Positions 6,173 through 9,282 of a DNA stretch of 9,282 bases are shown here, in pieces. Location of the stretch: the NCBI GenBank assembly GCA_002067405.1, contig MVRP01000169.1:1-9282 (forward strand). Direction: 5' to 3'. The position numbers and the translations under genes are program-made. The DNA is from Syntrophorhabdaceae bacterium PtaU1.Bin034. Lineage in GTDB: Bacteria > Desulfobacterota_G > Syntrophorhabdia > Syntrophorhabdales > WCHB1-27. The notes under the pieces were generated by a model. It had not been told where the DNA came from. It worked only from the letters and a program-made list of their open reading frames with translations, and did no database searches. Every line of letters begins with the position of its first letter. Position 1 is the stretch's first letter.

Positions 6173-7246
6173 GTGACGCCTGATATCACCATATTTGCCT
6201 ACATCGGGAAGACTATCGAGAGCACCCTCGATATCTTTGTGTCGGCCACTTCTTCAAACGTGATTACCGGGATAAGCGGTCTTGTCCTTGCGGGCGTCAT
6301 TCTCTATTTCACCATCTACGGCTATCTGGTCATGTTCGGCCACATCGAGGAGCCCCTGTTTGATTTTCTCAAGAAGGCCGGCAAGATCCTCCTTATCATA
6401 AGCCTTGCCCTAGGAGTGGGGACATACCAGAGCAATATCGTGGAGAGCTTCCGGGGCCTTGAGAGCGGGCTGTCAACGATGGTCCACAATGGTTCGGCCT
6501 CGAACATATACGACGTGCTGGACATTTCTTTCTGCGGGGGTGCGACCCTGACGGAGAAGGCGCTCGACAGGGCCAACGAGTTCAGTATCTTGAATGCGCC
6601 GGCAACCGTGATAGGCTGGTTCTTGAGCGGCCTCATAATCGCCCTGGCCACGATCATCCTTACCGTTGTGGCGGCTGGCTACATCCTCCTCGCAAAAGTA
6701 GCCCTTTCCATGCTGCTCGGGATCGGTCCCATTTTCATCATGTGCTTATTGTTCCCGCCCGTCATACGGTTCTTCGACGCCTGGGCGGGCCAAGTCATTA
6801 CCTATATCCTTGTCATTGTTCTCATGGCCACGGCCATGGCTTTTTCGCTCAAGATATTCGATGCCTTCGTGGGCAAAGTAAATTTCGCCGACCCGGGCCA
6901 ACATGCGCTCACAATAGCCCTTCAATTGCTGATCATATCCTGCTGCCTTTTGATCATAGTTTTTCAGATCCCGACCATCGCGGCCGCGCTCGGCGGCGGC
7001 TTCGGGCTTTCCATGCTCAATCCCCTGCGGGGCGCTTCGATGGCTGCCCGGGGTCTCAAGAACATTGTCAATCCGGTGAGTGTTCGCAGGGACATGGGCA
7101 CGGGACACATGGAGACGGCAAGCAGGATGCAGCACGTGAGATCGGGAAACACCGTGATGAACCCCGCCTACAGCAGGCGGCTCTATGAAAACCTTCGCAC
7201 CGGTTGGGGAGGATGGAACAAGAACCAGTCCCCTAACAAGGAGTAG
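6173..7246 (+). CDS. virB6: VirB6-like polytopic inner-membrane channel protein
   Basis: The polytopic inner-membrane subunit (TrbL/VirB6 family) through which the transfer DNA is thought to pass. The 357-residue protein has hydrophobic segments near 33-57, 70-84, 143-165, 167-195, 205-228 and 245-270. The family's signature block is at about 182-205 (LLGIGPIFIMCLLFPPVIRFF followed by DAWAGQ). A periplasmic loop lies between about 85 and 142, and the C-terminal tail after about 285 is hydrophilic and basic. The start is GTG 6173, with a modest GTGGGTG upstream; it begins 14 bp after the exclusion-like gene. The end overlaps the next gene's ribosome site (AAGGAG across the virB6 stop), suggesting coupled translation. 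Confidence 0.93.
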   Translation: MTPDITIFAYIGKTIESTLDIFVSATSSNVITGISGLVLAGVILYFTIYGYLVMFGHIEEPLFDFLKKAGKILLIISLALGVGTYQSNIVESFRGLESGLSTMVHNGSASNIYDVLDISFCGGATLTEKALDRANEFSILNAPATVIGWFLSGLIIALATIILTVVAAGYILLAKVALSMLLGIGPIFIMCLLFPPVIRFFDAWAGQVITYILVIVLMATAMAFSLKIFDAFVGKVNFADPGQHALTIALQLLIISCCLLIIVFQIPTIAAALGGGFGLSMLNPLRGASMAARGLKNIVNPVSVRRDMGTGHMETASRMQHVRSGNTVMNPAYSRRLYENLRTGWGGWNKNQSPNKE

Positions 7247-7248
7247 AT

Positions 7249-7488
7249 ATGAACCTATCCATCGGAGGCATTGTTTTTGCCGCGCTTGGTCTCTCGGGTC
7301 TGTTCTTCGTGGGAAGAAGGAGGTTCAACAGGCGGAACATGTTCGCCGTCGAAGAATTCCCGAGCTATTCAAGGGCCGTAGCAACAAGGCTTTTCGAATC
7401 GGTCATCGGTTTCGCTTCCTGGATATTCCTGGTAATCGGGATATTGGCGCTCTTCGCTTTATGCCTGACGTATGTGGTGCACCGATAA
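7249..7488 (+). CDS. Small two-helix membrane protein between virB6 and virB7
   Basis: Not a canonical VirB component; I cannot assign a function. The 79-residue product has two predicted membrane helices, about 4-21 and 53-76. They are separated by a strongly basic turn (GRRRFNRRN, 22-30) and an acidic-aromatic stretch (FAVEEFPSY). The positive-inside rule would put the linker in the cytoplasm and both ends in the periplasm. It has a good AAGGAG site that overlaps the virB6 stop and is followed 11 bp later by virB7, so it is surely translated as part of the operon. A role in stabilising VirB6 or the inner-membrane platform is possible from position alone; a second exclusion factor is another option. 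Confidence 0.8.
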   Translation: MNLSIGGIVFAALGLSGLFFVGRRRFNRRNMFAVEEFPSYSRAVATRLFESVIGFASWIFLVIGILALFALCLTYVVHR

Positions 7489-7499
7489 GGAGTGGTGCA

Positions 7500-7640
7500 A
7501 TGAAACGACTACTGATCGCCATAGTAGCGGCCGGCATCCTGGTGACCTCATGCCGGTCCGCGCCAAAGCCTCCCACCGTCGACGGGTCACAGCGCGAGCC
7601 GGTAAACAAAAGCCTGATGGACACGGGGACCAAGAAATGA
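7500..7640 (+). CDS. virB7: VirB7-like outer-membrane lipoprotein
   Basis: The small core-complex lipoprotein that anchors VirB9 at the outer membrane. The product is only 46 residues. The signal peptide MKRLLIAIVAAGILVTSC ends in the lipobox VTSC with Cys18 as the lipidated residue, and the mature part carries the VirB7 signature PKPPTVDGSQREPVN (22-36). AAGGAG at 7487-7492 sits upstream of ATG 7500. Its TGA stop overlaps the virB8 ATG (ATGA), implying coupled translation. Length and motif both fit the family closely. Confidence 0.9.
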   Translation: MKRLLIAIVAAGILVTSCRSAPKPPTVDGSQREPVNKSLMDTGTKK

Positions 7641-8380
7641 CGCAAAATAAGCCAGATCCTTTTGTGAAGGCCCTCGATTGGGAGACCTCCCGGACCGAAC
7701 AGCTCGAAAGATCGGAGCGGACGGCCTGGCTCGTGGCAAAGGTAGCGTCGGGCGTGGCAATTCTTGCCATAGTAGCCGTTGTCCTTATGCTCCCCCTGAA
7801 AGAAAGCGTTCCCTACCTTGTCAGGGTGGATAAGAATACCGGGCATACGGATATCGTGACAGTCCTGGACACAAAGAAGGTCAGCATCGATGAAGTGATT
7901 GATAAATACTGGCTCGCGAAGTTCGTAAGGGCGCGAGAGAGTTGGGAATGGTACACCGCACAAGAAGACTATGACAACGTGCGGCTCCTGAGCGCTCCCG
8001 AGGTAGGGAGAGACTACGCCCGCCTCTTCGAAGGTCCGAACGCCCTAGACAAGCAATACGGGCAGGGAACGGTGGTAACGGTAGAAATACGCAGCGTGGT
8101 CCCTCACGGCAACGGCCAGGCCTCTGTCAGGTTTGACAAGAAGATAAAGGCCCGCGACTCTGGAGAAGCCGGCGCCCGGATATCAACCTGGGTCGCCACC
8201 GTGGGTTATGAGTACAAAAAGGTCTCGAAGATGAAGGAAGACGAGCGCCTGAAAAACCCCCTGGGATTCCAGGCCATGAGCTACCGCGTCGACTCGGAGA
8301 TCACCCGGCAGGTAACGCCCGCGGCGGCTCCGGATCAGGGCACACCCGCGCCGGTTGTGCCGGCGCTCATCCCGAAGTGA
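7637..8380 (+). CDS. virB8: VirB8-like inner-membrane assembly factor
   Basis: A bitopic inner-membrane protein whose periplasmic NTF2-like domain nucleates T4SS assembly. The 247-residue protein has a cytoplasmic N terminus (about 1-32), one membrane helix at about 33-53, and a periplasmic domain from 55 on. Family landmarks include VPYLVRVDKNTG at 58-69, the W-E-W-Y-T-A-Q-E-D-Y region near 103-112, and the hallmark NPLGFQAMSYRVD at 207-219. The proline- and alanine-rich end (228-245) may be a flexible tail. ATG 7637 overlaps the virB7 stop and gives a standard VirB8 N terminus. No damage is seen. Confidence 0.95.
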   Translation: MTQNKPDPFVKALDWETSRTEQLERSERTAWLVAKVASGVAILAIVAVVLMLPLKESVPYLVRVDKNTGHTDIVTVLDTKKVSIDEVIDKYWLAKFVRARESWEWYTAQEDYDNVRLLSAPEVGRDYARLFEGPNALDKQYGQGTVVTVEIRSVVPHGNGQASVRFDKKIKARDSGEAGARISTWVATVGYEYKKVSKMKEDERLKNPLGFQAMSYRVDSEITRQVTPAAAPDQGTPAPVVPALIPK

Positions 8381-8389
8381 GGTAGTGCC

Positions 8390-9228
8390 ATGCTTAGATT
8401 TCTTGTCCTGGCAGTTGTTGTAGCGGCCCTTTCGACGGAGGCCTTCGCTCTCGATATTCCGGTGGGCAGCAAGAACGACAGCAGGGTCAAACACGTGACC
8501 TACAAAAAGGACGAAGTGGTCCGCATCAACGCCTTCGTCGGCCTGGCCACCCAGATCGTGTTTTCTCCGGAAGAACAGATCAAGGACTATGCGTCAGGCT
8601 TTTCGGACGCCTGGGAGTTCGTCAATCGCGGCAACATCCTCTATCTCAAGCCGAAACTGGAAAATGCCGATACCAACCTTCATGTCGTCACCGATAAACG
8701 GCACTATGTCTTATGCGGCTCAACAAGGACTGGAAGAAGAACGCCAAAAACCAGAACCTTCCCTACGATCCTACCATGACCTTCAGATTGGAATTCGTTT
8801 ACCCGGGAGAGAACGCAGCCAGATTCGCGCAACAACAAGCGGAGGAGGAGATCAGGGCCAGGCTTCACGCAAAGGATACTCCTCGCAACTGGGACTACAC
8901 CATGCACGTCGGCCCGGCCTCGCGCGAGATCGCGCCGACCATGGCCTATGACGACGGCCGCTTTACCTACCTACGATTTCCCAATAATCGGGAGATCCCC
9001 GCCATGTTCCTCGTGTCCGACGACAAGTCGGAGAGCCTGATAAACACCCACGTCGTAGACGATACTGTCGTGATCCAGCGGGTCGGCAAGGAATTTGTGA
9101 TTCGTTTAGGCAATGCGGTTGTGGGTCTTTACAACGAATCCTACGACCCCGATGGCGTGCCACCAGATAACGGCTTGAGCGTGCCGGGCCTCAAGAGGGT
9201 CATTAAAGGGGGATCGCATGGAAGATAG
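8390..9228 (+). pseudogene. virB9: VirB9-like core-complex protein, split by a frameshift
   Basis: VirB9 forms the periplasmic/outer-membrane core with VirB7 and VirB10. The first frame (8390 to about 8712) gives a signal peptide (cut after TEAFA, residue 20) and the N-terminal domain up to TDKRHYVL (residue 108); uncorrected, it then runs out of frame to a stop at 8779. The homologous protein continues in the -1 frame from ATG 8713 (MRLNKDWKKN) to 9228. That part contains FRLEFVYPGENA and the conserved C-terminal domain (AYDDGRFTYLRFPNNREIPA, then VIRLGNAVVGLYNESYDPDG). Joining both gives about 279 residues, normal for VirB9, with no residues apparently missing, which fits loss of one base around 8711-8713 (CAC TAT GTC TT- ATG). 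This may be a sequence error or a true mutation. GAGG before ATG 8390 sets the start, and the gene overlaps virB10 by 11 bp. Confidence 0.9.
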
Positions 9229-9282
9229 CAACGCCGTGGAAGAGCGGGAATACCTCGAAGGCGAGCGGGGGCCCGCGACCGT
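9218..9282 (+). CDS. virB10: VirB10-like core protein, N-terminal fragment
   Basis: An open frame starting at ATG 9218 runs off the window end. It is preceded by a strong AAAGGGGGA site (9205-9213) and overlaps the last 11 bp of virB9. The visible residues (MEDSNAVEEREYLEGERGPAT) are acidic and hydrophilic, as expected for the cytoplasmic N terminus of VirB10. Identity rests on position after virB9 and on this composition; no diagnostic VirB10 domain is inside the window. Confidence 0.7.
   Translation, partial: MEDSNAVEEREYLEGERGPAT

Noticed and set aside
8705..8720. Programmed -1 frameshift joining the virB9 halves
   Set aside because: GTC TTA TGC is not a slippery heptamer; neither tRNA would re-pair in the -1 frame. 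A base loss or sequence error is simpler.

Overview
The window is mostly one plus-strand operon for a VirB/VirD4-type (P-type) type IV secretion system of the conjugative kind. In order it holds virB1, virB2, virB3, virB4, virB5, an entry-exclusion-like lipoprotein gene (eexN type), virB6, a small two-helix membrane protein, virB7, virB8, virB9 and the first codons of virB10. From memory this is the order of IncN/pKM101-like tra operons, including an exclusion gene between virB5 and virB6, so it most likely belongs to a plasmid or an integrative conjugative element rather than an effector-injection system. The host cannot be named. Strong GGAGG-type ribosome binding sites, lipoboxes, Sec signal peptides and a periplasm-spanning apparatus indicate a diderm bacterium, probably a proteobacterium or a relative.

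Positions 1-227 are non-coding and hold a candidate extended -10 promoter with inverted repeats. Positions 228-1203 hold an AraC/XylS-family regulator with the AraC_N plus double-HTH layout seen in YqhC-like proteins. Its reading frame is broken near position 801. Positions 1204-1371 form the only sizeable gap before the secretion operon. The operon promoter should lie there, but I could not identify a convincing one.

From 1372 to the end the genes are tightly packed and co-directional. VirB1 opens peptidoglycan, VirB2 and VirB5 form the pilus, VirB3, VirB4, VirB6 and VirB8 form the inner-membrane platform, and VirB7, VirB9 and VirB10 form the envelope-spanning core. The exclusion-like lipoprotein would reduce redundant transfer between cells carrying the same element. 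virB9 is split by an apparent one-base loss near 8711-8713. If that is real and not a sequence error, it should disable the core complex.

The most unusual signal is a 47-bp near-perfect direct repeat (46/47) that forms the 3' ends of both virB5 and the exclusion-like gene. The two unrelated proteins therefore share a C-terminal tail, and the exclusion gene looks like a 285-bp module that recombination could remove or exchange without damaging virB5. The second item worth study is the 79-residue membrane protein between virB6 and virB7, which has no canonical VirB number.
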